A stretch of 64,000 nucleotides of DNA. It comes from Clostridia bacterium (GTDB taxonomy: Bacteria; Bacillota; Limnochordia; DTU080; RSA5). The stretch is taken from contig PKEX01000008.1 of the NCBI GenBank assembly GCA_002919235.1, positions 62,001 to 126,000 on the forward strand, written 5' to 3'. Of the stretch, positions 37,795 through 46,338 are shown piece after piece (position 1 is the first letter of the stretch; the number at the start of each line of letters is the position of its first letter). Under the pieces are notes generated by a model. It saw only the letters and a list, made by a program, of their open reading frames with translations, ran no database searches and was not told where the DNA came from. Both the position numbers and the translations under genes were made by a program.

Positions 37795-38199
37795 CTATTC
37801 GCCCTGCTCGCCCGGCTCCTCCGCCGGGGTGCGCATGAACCGCACCAAGAGCAGGGCGAGGACGGTGACCACCAGGACAGCCGCGCCCTTGATCGCCGCG
37901 CTGACGGGAACCAGCAGCGCTCCGGCGACAAAGAGCGCGTAGCCGAGAAACAGGCCCCCGTAGAGCACGGGATCGACCACGTTCACGGCCGTCCTGGGCA
38001 CCGGGATAAAGCCCAGAATCCTTTCGGGCTCGTCCACCGGGTGCGCGTAGCGGTAGTCGAAGAAGGCCCCGGGGCATCCCCTGGGGCAGCGGTACTGCCG
38101 CACGTCACGGTAGAGCACCATCCCCCGCTCGGTGTGGCGGTAGTGCTCTCCCACCCGGTAGACCATCTCTTCGCCGCACACCTTGCACTTGTGCGCCAT
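37795..38199 (-). CDS. Zinc-ribbon membrane protein of unknown function
   Basis: 134 residues. An N-terminal cytosolic zinc ribbon uses CKVCGEE (residues 5-8) and CPRGCPG (near 38-42). Two hydrophobic helices follow (about 73-95 and 100-120), ending in an acidic EEPGEQGE tail. No enzyme motif. It ends convergently six bases from the small membrane protein. Confidence 0.6.
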   Translation of the reverse strand: MAHKCKVCGEEMVYRVGEHYRHTERGMVLYRDVRQYRCPRGCPGAFFDYRYAHPVDEPERILGFIPVPRTAVNVVDPVLYGGLFLGYALFVAGALLVPVSAAIKGAAVLVVTVLALLLVRFMRTPAEEPGEQGE

Positions 38200-38264
38200 C
38201 CTGCCTTGCCTCCTCGATCAACCGTCACCGCCCGAGGCGGGCCGGGGGCCATGCCGCCAGGCCG

Positions 38265-39500
38265 TCAGTAGAGCGGGGTGTTGGCGTCGTACGACTCCAG
38301 GCGCCGCTTGACGCTGCGCAAGAACCGCCCGCAGACCGCCCCGTCCAGTACCCGGTGGTCCAGGCTCATGCACAGGTTCATCATGCTCCGGATGGCGATG
38401 GCGTCGCCCACCACCACCGGCCGCTTGGTGATGGTCTCCATGCTGAGAATGGCCGCCTGCGGGTAGTTGATGATGGGCGCCGAGAGGATCGAGCCAAACG
38501 CGCCGGTGTTGTTGATGGTGAACGTGCCCCCCGCGACGTCGTCAGGCGTCAGCGTGCCCGCCCGCGCCCTCGCCGCGAGATCGGCGATCTCCCGGGCGAT
38601 CCCCACAATACTCTTCTGATCGGCGTCCCGGATCACCGGAACGATGATGCCGTCATCCACGTCGACGGCGATCCCGATGTTGATCCGCCGCTTGATGACG
38701 ATGCGGTCTTCTTCCCAGGTGGAGTTGAGGATGGGATACTCCCTGAGCGCCTCCACCGCCGCTTTGACCACGAACGGCAGGTAGGTGAGGTTGAAGCCCT
38801 CCCGCCGGCGGAACTCTTCCTTGATGCTCTCCCGCCATTCCACCAGGCGGGTGACGTCCACCTCCACCATGGTCCAGGCGTGGGGCACCGTCCGCTTGCT
38901 CTGCACCATCCTCTCGGCGATGGTCCGCCGCATGCGGGTGATGGGCACCACCTCGTCCGCGTCCAGCAGGCCGGGGGCCGGGGCAGGCGGTGCGGCTTTC
39001 GCCCGGGCGCCGGCGTCCGCTATCGCGCGCTCCATGTCCTTCTTGCTCACCCGGCCGCCGCGGCCCGTTCCCACCACGGTCGCGGGATCGATGCCGCTTT
39101 CGGCCGCGAGGCGCCGCACCGCAGGGCTGTACGCATGGGGGGAACGGCTGCGCGCCGGGCCTGCCCCGTTCAGCGCCTCCTCGCGAGCGGCGGCGCGGGG
39201 CTCCCCTGCCACTTGAGCCGCCGCGGCCGGCTGCTCCCCTCCCGCCTCGGGGGCCGCTTCGCCTTCTTCCAAAATGATCGCGATCACCTGTCCGACGGCG
39301 ACGGTCTCACCCTCGCGCGCCAGCAGCCGGTGGACCACGCCGCGATACGGCGACGGGACCTCGGCGTTCACCTTGTCGGTGTCCACTTCCACCAAGGGTT
39401 CATCGACGTCGACGAAGTCGCCCTCGGCCTTGAGCCACCGGCCGATCACCCCTTCGACGACGCTCTCGCCGAGCTTGGGCATGACGATCTCCTTGGGCAT
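38265..39500 (-). CDS. bkdB: Branched-chain 2-oxoacid dehydrogenase E2 (dihydrolipoyl acyltransferase)
   Basis: Transfers the acyl group from lipoyl-lysine to CoA. An N-terminal lipoyl domain (residues 1-77) has the modified lysine in VDTDKVNAE. An Ala/Pro/Glu-rich linker leads to a peripheral subunit-binding domain (SPAVRRLAAESGIDPATV, about 122-155). The catalytic acyltransferase domain ends with the active-site DHRVLDG motif. 411 residues. It follows E1 beta in bkdAA-bkdAB-bkdB; the E3 gene (lpd) is not in the window. Confidence 0.92.
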   Translation of the reverse strand: MPKEIVMPKLGESVVEGVIGRWLKAEGDFVDVDEPLVEVDTDKVNAEVPSPYRGVVHRLLAREGETVAVGQVIAIILEEGEAAPEAGGEQPAAAAQVAGEPRAAAREEALNGAGPARSRSPHAYSPAVRRLAAESGIDPATVVGTGRGGRVSKKDMERAIADAGARAKAAPPAPAPGLLDADEVVPITRMRRTIAERMVQSKRTVPHAWTMVEVDVTRLVEWRESIKEEFRRREGFNLTYLPFVVKAAVEALREYPILNSTWEEDRIVIKRRINIGIAVDVDDGIIVPVIRDADQKSIVGIAREIADLAARARAGTLTPDDVAGGTFTINNTGAFGSILSAPIINYPQAAILSMETITKRPVVVGDAIAIRSMMNLCMSLDHRVLDGAVCGRFLRSVKRRLESYDANTPLY

Positions 39501-39568
39501 GAGCCTTCCGCTCCCCTTAACGCATGCAGACTCGCCCGGGCCCCGGGCACTCGCCCCGGCGGTGTCGA

Positions 39569-40555
39569 CTAGTAACGGGCCAGCTCCAAAATGGCTTCTT
39601 TCACCTGGGCCTTGCTGGGCAGCATGGCCCGCTCCAAAGCGGGGTGGTACGGCGTCGAGGGCACGTCCAGAGCCGCGAGCCGGCGGATGGGCGCGTCGAG
39701 GTACATGAAGGCCTCGTCCGCCACGGTGGCGGCCACCTCTGCGCCGACCCCGCCGGTCAGGTTGTCCTCGTGGACCACCAGGAGTTTTCCGGTCTTCTTG
39801 ACCGAGTCGACGATAGTCCTCCGGTCGAGGGGAAGGAGCGTCCTGAGGTCGATCACTTCCGCCTCGATCCCCTCCTCCCGGGAGAGCTCCTCGGCGGCCT
39901 GGAGCGCGTAGTGCATCGTCATGCCGTAGCTGACCACCGTCAGGTCCGTGCCCGCCCGCTTCACGTCGGCCGGGCCGATGGGGAGCACGAATTCTCCCTC
40001 GGGGTACTCTCCCTTGATCGCGCGATAGGAAGCTTTGTGCTCCAGAAAGATCACGGGGTCAGGATCGTAGATGGCCGCCAGCAGGAGTCCTTTCACGTCC
40101 GCGGGCGTGGTGGGGGCCACGATCTTGAGCCCCGGCGTGCTGAAGAAGAGCGCCTCCACGCTCTGGGAGTGGTACAGCCCCCCGTGGACGCCGCCGCCGT
40201 AAGGGACCCGGATCACGATGGGACAGCCGAAGTCGCCGTTGGAGCGGTAGCGGATCTTGGCCGCCTCGTTGATGATCTGGTCCACCGCCGGGTGGATGAA
40301 GTCCGCGAACTGGATTTCGGCCACCGGCAGGAGCCCGCCGAAGGCGGCCCCGATGGCGATGCCGACGATGCTGGACTCCGCCAGCGGCGTGTCCACCACC
40401 CGGTCCTCCCCGAACGCCTCGTAGAGGCCCTGGGTGGCGTTGAACACCCCGCCGTGCCGCCCCACGTCCTCGCCCAGCACCATCACCCGCTGGTCGCGCC
40501 CCATGGCCTCGAAAAGGGTGTCCCGCACCGCTTCCAGGACGTTCTTAACGGCCAT
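39569..40555 (-). CDS. bkdAB: Branched-chain 2-oxoacid dehydrogenase E1 beta
   Basis: Beta subunit of the ThDP-dependent decarboxylase, 328 residues. The N-terminal Pyr domain shows VMVLGEDVGRHGGVFNAT (catalytic Glu region), DTPLAESSIVGIAIGAA and QFADFIHPAVDQI; the C-terminal transketolase domain has VIDLRTLLPLDRRTI and HEDNLTGGVG. ATG at 40555 has AAAGGGGG seven to eight bases upstream and overlaps the E1 alpha end by 11 bases. Confidence 0.93.
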   Translation of the reverse strand: MAVKNVLEAVRDTLFEAMGRDQRVMVLGEDVGRHGGVFNATQGLYEAFGEDRVVDTPLAESSIVGIAIGAAFGGLLPVAEIQFADFIHPAVDQIINEAAKIRYRSNGDFGCPIVIRVPYGGGVHGGLYHSQSVEALFFSTPGLKIVAPTTPADVKGLLLAAIYDPDPVIFLEHKASYRAIKGEYPEGEFVLPIGPADVKRAGTDLTVVSYGMTMHYALQAAEELSREEGIEAEVIDLRTLLPLDRRTIVDSVKKTGKLLVVHEDNLTGGVGAEVAATVADEAFMYLDAPIRRLAALDVPSTPYHPALERAMLPSKAQVKEAILELARY

Positions 40556-41600
40556 GCGCGGGCCCCCTTTCCGCGTAGACATGGGCCGCCACGGTGGCTG
40601 GATCCGGGTCGGGCTGGCTCTCCGCCCAGGCGGCCGCTTCCCGGACTTCCTTTTCCGCCTCGGCTTTGATGGCCGCCTCCTCCTGGTCGTCCAGGAGCCC
40701 GATCTCCTTCAAGTACGCGGCAAAGCGCGGGATGGGGTCCTTCTCTTTCCACTGGGCCACTTCGTCCCGGGAGCGGTAGCGGCGGTCGTCGTCGTTGCTG
40801 GTGTGAGGCCCAAAGCGATAGGTCCTGGCCTCTACCAGCGTCGGGCCTTCGCCCGCCAGCGCCCGCTGCACCGCCTCGCGCGTCGCCTTGTACACTTCAA
40901 AGACATCGTTCCCGTCCACGCTGATCCCGGGCATGCCGTACGCCGCCGCCCGGTCGGCCACCCGGGGGACGGGCGACTGCTTCGAAAACGGCACGGAAAT
41001 CGCGTAGTAATTGTTCTCGCAAAAAAAGACCACAGGCAGCTTGTGAATGCCTGCGAAGTTCAGCGCCTCGTGGAAATCGCCTTTGCTGGCCACGCCGTCG
41101 CCGAAGGAGACCCAGACGATCCCCTCCTCATTCCGGACCTTCATGGCCCATGCCAGGCCGCAGGCGTGGGGAAGCTGCGTGGCCACGGGGCTCGACTGCG
41201 TCACGATCTTGAGCCGCCGGCAGCCCCAGTGCTTGGGCATCTGCCTGCCGCCGCTGCTGGGGTCGGCGGCCTTGCCGAACTCCCCCAGCATGAGCTCGCG
41301 CACGGTCATGCCCAGCGCCAGCACGACGCCGACGTCGCGGTAGTACGGCAGCACCCAGTCCCTGCCCGGCGTCAGGCACTTGGCCGCCGCCACCTGGGCT
41401 CCTTCGTGCCCGTGTCCGGTGACGGTGAACGGAATCTTCCCTTGCGTGAACAAGATAAACGCCCGCTCGTCGAAGGCCCGCGCCGTCACCATCGTCCGGT
41501 ACATCTGGAGCAGGTCGTCATCGCTCAAGCCGAGCCGGGTATGAATCCTCTCGCCCAGGGCGGCCTGCTTCTTGAGCGGCTCGCCGGTCGTGCGCTTCAC
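40545..41600 (-). CDS. bkdAA: Branched-chain 2-oxoacid dehydrogenase E1 alpha
   Basis: ThDP-binding subunit, 351 residues. The segments GKIPFTVTGHGHEGAQVAA, VLPYYRDVGVVLALGMT and KAADPSSGGRQMP align closely with B. subtilis BkdAA as I recall it. The ThDP motif runs from FGDGVASKGD to ENNYYAISVP. The phosphorylation-loop region PHTSNDDDRRYR favours branched-chain over pyruvate substrates. GTG at 41600 has GGGAGG seven bases upstream. Feeds branched-chain acyl-CoA to fatty acid synthesis or catabolism. Confidence 0.93.
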   Translation of the reverse strand: MKRTTGEPLKKQAALGERIHTRLGLSDDDLLQMYRTMVTARAFDERAFILFTQGKIPFTVTGHGHEGAQVAAAKCLTPGRDWVLPYYRDVGVVLALGMTVRELMLGEFGKAADPSSGGRQMPKHWGCRRLKIVTQSSPVATQLPHACGLAWAMKVRNEEGIVWVSFGDGVASKGDFHEALNFAGIHKLPVVFFCENNYYAISVPFSKQSPVPRVADRAAAYGMPGISVDGNDVFEVYKATREAVQRALAGEGPTLVEARTYRFGPHTSNDDDRRYRSRDEVAQWKEKDPIPRFAAYLKEIGLLDDQEEAAIKAEAEKEVREAAAWAESQPDPDPATVAAHVYAERGPAHGR

Positions 41601-41661
41601 TGGAGCACCTCCCAAAATTCCTTACTTTTGCCAGCCCGGATCCTTCTTCCTTCCGCGCCGG

Positions 41662-41686
41662 GAGGGGCGCGAGGCCCGCGCCCCTC
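41662..41686 (-). terminator. Hairpin between the Nfu-N gene and bkdAA
   Basis: A ten-base perfect stem, GAGGGGCGCG (41662-41671) with CGCGCCCCTC (41677-41686), five-base loop, no U-run on the minus strand. Either a weak terminator or an RNA-stabilising structure in the 135-base spacer. Confidence 0.4.
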
Positions 41687-41735
41687 TCAGCGTGCCTGCC
41701 CGCTGGATCCGGCCGGGAGGAGCCGCAGGACCGGC

Positions 41736-42008
41736 TCACCCCAGCTCCGATTGGAGGATGTCGGTGATGGCCGGGACCAAGTCGTCCCACGACGCCGAGC
41801 CGGTCTTGTTCACCGTGACGAAATTGCCCAGCATGAAGACGCTGGTCACCCCATCTAGCTCGAAAATGCGCCGGGCCAGGGGCGACTCCGCCGCCGCTTC
41901 CTTCGAGGTGTACGACTTGCTGCCCTGCTCCACCACCCGCACGCTCAAGTTGAACTTGAGCGCGTTGGGATTGGGCGTGGGCTGGACGTCGATGCTCACG
42001 TTCGCCAC
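41736..42008 (-). CDS. Nfu/NifU N-terminal domain protein (Nfu_N)
   Basis: A 90-residue protein matching the Nfu N-terminal domain: VQPTPNPNALKFNL near the start, SPLARRIFELDGVTSVFMLGNFVTVNK, then WDDLVPAITDIL. In Bacillus-type and mitochondrial Nfu this domain is fused to the CxxC cluster domain, which is absent here. GTG at 42008 has GGAGG ten bases upstream. It probably assists Fe-S transfer with the separate NifU-C protein at 30419-30679. Confidence 0.85.
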   Translation of the reverse strand: MANVSIDVQPTPNPNALKFNLSVRVVEQGSKSYTSKEAAAESPLARRIFELDGVTSVFMLGNFVTVNKTGSASWDDLVPAITDILQSELG

Positions 42009-42041
42009 GCGGCCTTCACCTCCGTGTCTCGTCACACTTTC

Positions 42042-43457
42042 TCATACGGGAGGCGCTTTCCTTTCCCGGGGCCGGAGCAATTCTCCCCGGGGAGGCCCCA
42101 CCACCTCTCCCCGCTCGGCCACGACCCAGCCTCGAACCAGGGTGCAGACGGGCGCTCCTAGGCCTTCCCGGCCCCAAAAGGGCGTGTTCGCGCTCTTGCT
42201 CTTCCACCACGGCCGCTCGATCCGCCAGCGGGCGCGGGGATCGATCACGACCAGGTCCGCGTCGGCGCCCGGCTCCAGTCTCCCCTTACGCGGGTAGAGG
42301 CCATAAGCGCGGGCCGGGTTCGCGCTGGTCCACCGAACCACCTGCTCCACCCGGCACAGGCCGCGGGCGGCCGCGTCCACCAGGAGCGGGACCAGGCTCT
42401 GCACCCCCGCGACGCCGAAGGGCGGGGACCAGACCGGTTCCCCCCGCCGGCCAGGAACCCGGTGGGGCGCGTGGTCCGTGGCCACGGCGTCGATAATCCC
42501 CTCCCGCAGGCCCCGCCAGAGGGCCTCCCGGTCCTCGCGGGCCCGCACGGGCGGCAGCGCCTTCATCGCCCGCCCCACGGCGGCGTAATCGCCTTCATCC
42601 AGCAGCAGGTAATGGGGGCAGGTCTCCGCGGTGACCGGCGCGCCGTCCTCCTTGGCGCGCGCGATGGCCTCCACCGCCTCCTTCAAGGCGACGTGGGCGA
42701 TGTGCACCCGGGCGCCGGTCTCCCGGGCCAGCCGGAGCGCGCCGTCCGTGGCCAGCAGTTCTCCGAAGCGAGGCCGCAAGAAGAGCAGGCTCCGGTAGTC
42801 CTCGGGGTCGAGGTGAGCCTCTTCCGCGGCGGCCCGCCGGATCACGTCCCGGTCCTCGCAGTGAAACGCGAAAACCAGGCCGGAACCGGCCCAGCGGCGG
42901 CAGAGCTCGTAGAGGGCGCCCCAACCGGGCGCCGCGATGTCGCCGGTGGTGGGCCCCAAGAACACCTTGATGCCGCACGCCCCCAGGGAGGCCAGCTCCT
43001 CCACCCGGGCGGCCAGGGTCTCTTCGCCGCCCGCCACCGCCGCGCCGAAGAGGCCGTAGTCCACGTACGAGCGGCCGCGCACGGCCTCCAGCTTGGCGGC
43101 CAACGCCGCGCCGTCGCTCACCGGGGGTAGAGTGTTGGGCATGTCTAGGACCGTCGTGACGCCGCCGCAAGCCGCGGCGGCGGAACCGCTCAAGAAATCC
43201 TCGCTCTCCGTCAACCCGGGCTCCCGGAAGTGGACGTGGACGTCCACCGCGCCGGGAAGGACCCACAGCCCCGAGGCGTCGATGATCCGCCCGCCGCCGG
43301 ACCCGGGGGCGTCTCCGCCCCCTTCCGCCCCGCCGCCGCGCCCCACATCCGGTACCAGGGCTGCGATGCGTCCCTCCTGGTCGATGACCAAATCGCCTAC
43401 CACGGGACCGTTTTCCGTCCAAATGGTCCCGCCTCGCACCCGCTCGACCCGTTCCAC
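42042..43457 (-). CDS. Dihydroorotase/allantoinase-family cyclic amidohydrolase
   Basis: 471-residue amidohydrolase. Metal ligands: DVHVHFREPG near residue 70, the probable carbamylated lysine in CGIKVFLG, AETCPHYLLL and DAVATDHAPH; the tail has SKSANTPFWG. The family covers dihydroorotase, allantoinase and hydantoinase, and these cannot be split safely by eye. It is isolated from pyrimidine genes and downstream of kamA with a 29-base gap, so a ring-opening role other than pyrimidine synthesis is possible. GTG at 43457 lies nine to twelve bases after AGGAGGGG. Confidence 0.8.
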   Translation of the reverse strand: MERVERVRGGTIWTENGPVVGDLVIDQEGRIAALVPDVGRGGGAEGGGDAPGSGGGRIIDASGLWVLPGAVDVHVHFREPGLTESEDFLSGSAAAACGGVTTVLDMPNTLPPVSDGAALAAKLEAVRGRSYVDYGLFGAAVAGGEETLAARVEELASLGACGIKVFLGPTTGDIAAPGWGALYELCRRWAGSGLVFAFHCEDRDVIRRAAAEEAHLDPEDYRSLLFLRPRFGELLATDGALRLARETGARVHIAHVALKEAVEAIARAKEDGAPVTAETCPHYLLLDEGDYAAVGRAMKALPPVRAREDREALWRGLREGIIDAVATDHAPHRVPGRRGEPVWSPPFGVAGVQSLVPLLVDAAARGLCRVEQVVRWTSANPARAYGLYPRKGRLEPGADADLVVIDPRARWRIERPWWKSKSANTPFWGREGLGAPVCTLVRGWVVAERGEVVGPPRGELLRPRERKAPPV

Positions 43458-43486
43458 CGCGCCCACCCCCTCCTGCACTGGACCGC

Positions 43487-44785
43487 TCACGCGGTGGTGT
43501 TCACCTGGGCGCTGCGCCGGCGCGCAAACTCCCGCTGCCGGGCGGCGCGGGACGTGTCCCGGGTCGGGTCGAGCCCGTCGCGCCGTTCGGCCATCAGCGC
43601 GGCCACTCCCTCCACCTTGCCCTTGGCCTCCCGGCAGAAGCTGCATTTTTCGGGGTCGTGGCCGTCGCCGTGGTCCGGTTCGGGGTAGGCGTAGATCCCG
43701 CCCTCGTAGTTGCGCAGGATGATCTTGCCCGGGGACTGCGAGACGATGTAATTGGGCCCCACCGGCACCTTGCCGCCGCCGCCGGGGGTGTCCACCACGA
43801 ACGTGGGGACGGCGTAGCCCGACGTGTGCCCCCGCAGGTGCTCGATGATCTCGATCCCCTTAGAGACCGGCGTCCGGAAGTGCTCGATCCCCTCCGAGAG
43901 GTCGCACTGGTAGATGTAGTAGGGGCGCACCCGGGCCTTCACCAGCTTGTGCACCAGAGCCTTTTGGATGTGGGGGCAGTCGTTCACCCCGCGCAGGAGC
44001 ACCGTCTGGTTGCCCAGGGGAACCCCGGCGTCAGCCAAGCGGGCGCAGGCTTCCTCCGCCTCCTTGGTCATCTCGTACGGGTGGTTGAAGTGGGTGTTGA
44101 TCCAGATGGGATGATACTTGCGGATCATCTTGCAGAACTCGTCGGTGATCCGGAACGGGTTGGTCACCGGCACCCGGGTGCCGAAGCGGATGATCTCCAC
44201 GTGGGGAATCTCCCGCAGGCTCTTCAGGATGTACTCCAGCCGGGAGTCTCCCAGGGAGAGCGGGTCTCCGCCCGAAATCAGCACGTCCCGGATCTCCGGC
44301 GTGGCCCGGATGTAATCCAGCGCCGTGTCGATGGCCTCCTTGGGGATGCTCCCTTCTTTCGAACCCACCAGCCGCCTCCGGGTGCAGTGGCGGCAGTACA
44401 TGGGACACATCTCGGTGACGATGAAGAGGACGCGGTCGGGATAGCGGTGGGTGATGAAGGGCACCGGCGAGTCCACGTCCTCATGCAGCGGATCGTGCAT
44501 GTCGTTATGGGAGAGGAGCGCCTCGTCGCCCAGGGGAAGCGCCTGCTTGCGGATGGGGCAGTCGGGATCGTCGGGATCCATCAGGGTGGCGTAGTACGGG
44601 TTGATGCCCACCGGAAATCCCCGGGCCGCGTAGCGCAGTCCCTCCTCTTCCTCCGGCGTGAGGTTGATCACCTGGCGCAGCTCCTCGATGCTCCGCAGCC
44701 GGTTGCGCATCTGCCACCGCCAGTCTCGCCACTCGGCTTCCGTCACGTCTTTCCAAAGCGGGATTTCCCGGTAATCTCTCTGCAT
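43487..44785 (-). CDS. kamA: Lysine 2,3-aminomutase KamA
   Basis: Radical SAM, PLP-dependent enzyme converting L-lysine to L-beta-lysine. The cluster motif CPMYCRHC gives C127, C131 and C134. A conserved PLP-lysine region and the substrate-binding aspartates are present in QCDLSEG and VVDTPGGGGK. These two Asp are the ones reported to bind the lysine epsilon-amino group in Clostridium KAM and are replaced in glutamate 2,3-aminomutases, so lysine is the expected substrate. 432 residues with a zinc-site-like C-terminal FCREAKG. Neither ablB nor lysine-fermentation genes are nearby. Confidence 0.92.
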   Translation of the reverse strand: MQRDYREIPLWKDVTEAEWRDWRWQMRNRLRSIEELRQVINLTPEEEEGLRYAARGFPVGINPYYATLMDPDDPDCPIRKQALPLGDEALLSHNDMHDPLHEDVDSPVPFITHRYPDRVLFIVTEMCPMYCRHCTRRRLVGSKEGSIPKEAIDTALDYIRATPEIRDVLISGGDPLSLGDSRLEYILKSLREIPHVEIIRFGTRVPVTNPFRITDEFCKMIRKYHPIWINTHFNHPYEMTKEAEEACARLADAGVPLGNQTVLLRGVNDCPHIQKALVHKLVKARVRPYYIYQCDLSEGIEHFRTPVSKGIEIIEHLRGHTSGYAVPTFVVDTPGGGGKVPVGPNYIVSQSPGKIILRNYEGGIYAYPEPDHGDGHDPEKCSFCREAKGKVEGVAALMAERRDGLDPTRDTSRAARQREFARRRSAQVNTTA

Positions 44786-44832
44786 AGGACCATCAGCTCC
44801 TTAGAGCGGCTTCGCGCCGGACCGTCCCGCCC

Positions 44833-46266
44833 TCAGCGCCGGACGGCCACGGGCGCCATCACGGCCTCGCTCATGCCGTGAATCACTTTCTTGTCCAGAC
44901 TGACGGCGGTCGCCAAAATGCCGCCCAGGCGGACTTCGCCCCCGACCACGAAATAGTAGGGGCAGAGGCGGACCCGGGCCGGCATGCTCTTGACCGACTT
45001 CTCTTCAAAATCGTAGTAGCGGACGGTGAATTTCCGTCCTTTGTGAAACCGCTGCAGCACGTGGGGCGTGGTTTCAAAGGCTTCCAGCGCCTGTTCCACT
45101 CCCTCGGCCCACTCGTCTTGGGGAAGGTCGTGGCCGATCTTCACTCCCCGGCTGCCCCACGCCTGCGGGCTGTAGCCCGAAGGTTTGATCACCAGCTCCC
45201 GCTCCCGCTGGGTGGCCGTCTTCAGCTGCCGCCAGTCGGAGACGGGAACGCCGCCCACGGACAGGCCGGGGATCTCGGCATGGGGCGGCAAGGGACGGGG
45301 ATCCATCACCCAGCTCATGGGAAAGACCCGTTTGAAGAGCTCATACCGCTCCTCTCCCAGCTGCTCCAGCCAAAAAGGCTTGAGCGCCCCGTGGTGGAGC
45401 AGCGCCATCAGGAGCTTTTCCTCGAGATGGGATTTGAGGGGCGGCGTCGCCCGCACGGTCTCCTTGCGGATCGCATACAGGATCAGGTCGATCTTGGGGA
45501 TGTTCTTGAGGTCAAAGAGCTCAAAAAACCGGTAGAGGACGTCGACTTTCTGCGGCCGGCCGTCGTGCTCCACGTAAAGGCCGTCCTCCTGGAAGCGCAG
45601 CTCCCGGGGGTGGACCGTCACCGCCCGCCGGCCCATTTCGCCGAGCCGGCCCGTGAGCCATGCCATCTCGCCCCGGTAGGCGTCCGACTCATCGCTGACC
45701 GCCACGGCCACCAGGGGATCCGGCATGCCTTCCGCCAGCGACGCCACCGCGTCCCAAAAGCCGTGGACGATGCCGTCGGCGCCGCCCACCAGTTCGTAGC
45801 CCAGCGCCGCGTACTGCCGCGACAGCGCGGCCAAGAGCCCGAAGCCGCCCGGGACCGAGTCCAGCTCCGAGACCACGAAGCCGTCGTCGGTGGGGATGAT
45901 GTCGGGCCGGATGATGACCGGCAGGTCGGTGCGAAACCGCCGCATCTTCTGGTAGTCGAGGACGGTCTCGCTCTTTCCCCGCTCCAGGTAATCTCGCACC
46001 CAGTCCGGCGCCGATCCCCGCACGCTCCGCAGGTAAAGGCGGTTGGCCGCCTCGTAGAAGGCCAAAAGGTGCGGTCCCAGCGACTCGATGGTGCGGTAGA
46101 GCGCCTCGTCGATCCAGAAGGGCTCGGGCGAAATGCGAAACGGCGTGTTCTGCTCGCCCTCCAGCATCATCCCCCGGTGGAGGTCGGTCCCTTCAAGCCC
46201 GGCGTTGACCGCCAGGGCTCGCTCGACGTCTGACGCGTGCACGGCTGGTGACTGACAGTTCGCCAC
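44833..46266 (-). CDS. ATP-grasp-like protein of unknown function
   Basis: 477 residues. The C-terminal half shows ATP-grasp-like features: ELVIKPSGYSPQAWGSRGVKIG (nucleotide-loop type), HVLQRFHKGRKFTVRYYDFEE and a following beta-rich segment. The first half has VIIRPDIIPTDDGFVVSELD and PGGFGLLAAL. It resembles circularly permuted or glutathionylspermidine-synthase-like ATP-grasp proteins, which form amide bonds. GTG at 46266 has GGAGG seven bases upstream; the longer frame adds an unlikely Arg-rich leader. Directly upstream of kamA (47 bases), so it may act on beta-lysine or a related amine. Confidence 0.6.
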   Translation of the reverse strand: MANCQSPAVHASDVERALAVNAGLEGTDLHRGMMLEGEQNTPFRISPEPFWIDEALYRTIESLGPHLLAFYEAANRLYLRSVRGSAPDWVRDYLERGKSETVLDYQKMRRFRTDLPVIIRPDIIPTDDGFVVSELDSVPGGFGLLAALSRQYAALGYELVGGADGIVHGFWDAVASLAEGMPDPLVAVAVSDESDAYRGEMAWLTGRLGEMGRRAVTVHPRELRFQEDGLYVEHDGRPQKVDVLYRFFELFDLKNIPKIDLILYAIRKETVRATPPLKSHLEEKLLMALLHHGALKPFWLEQLGEERYELFKRVFPMSWVMDPRPLPPHAEIPGLSVGGVPVSDWRQLKTATQRERELVIKPSGYSPQAWGSRGVKIGHDLPQDEWAEGVEQALEAFETTPHVLQRFHKGRKFTVRYYDFEEKSVKSMPARVRLCPYYFVVGGEVRLGGILATAVSLDKKVIHGMSEAVMAPVAVRR

Positions 46267-46338
46267 AAACTCGCCTCCATGATTTCGTCGTGCTCGGACC
46301 GGCGGGACAGCCGCAGGCTCCCGCATTCCCCTTGCGCT

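Noticed and set aside
43487-44785. Glutamate 2,3-aminomutase or EpmB instead of lysine 2,3-aminomutase
   Set aside because: The two Asp residues tied to lysine binding are present and the protein is longer than EpmB, with the KAM C-terminal region intact.
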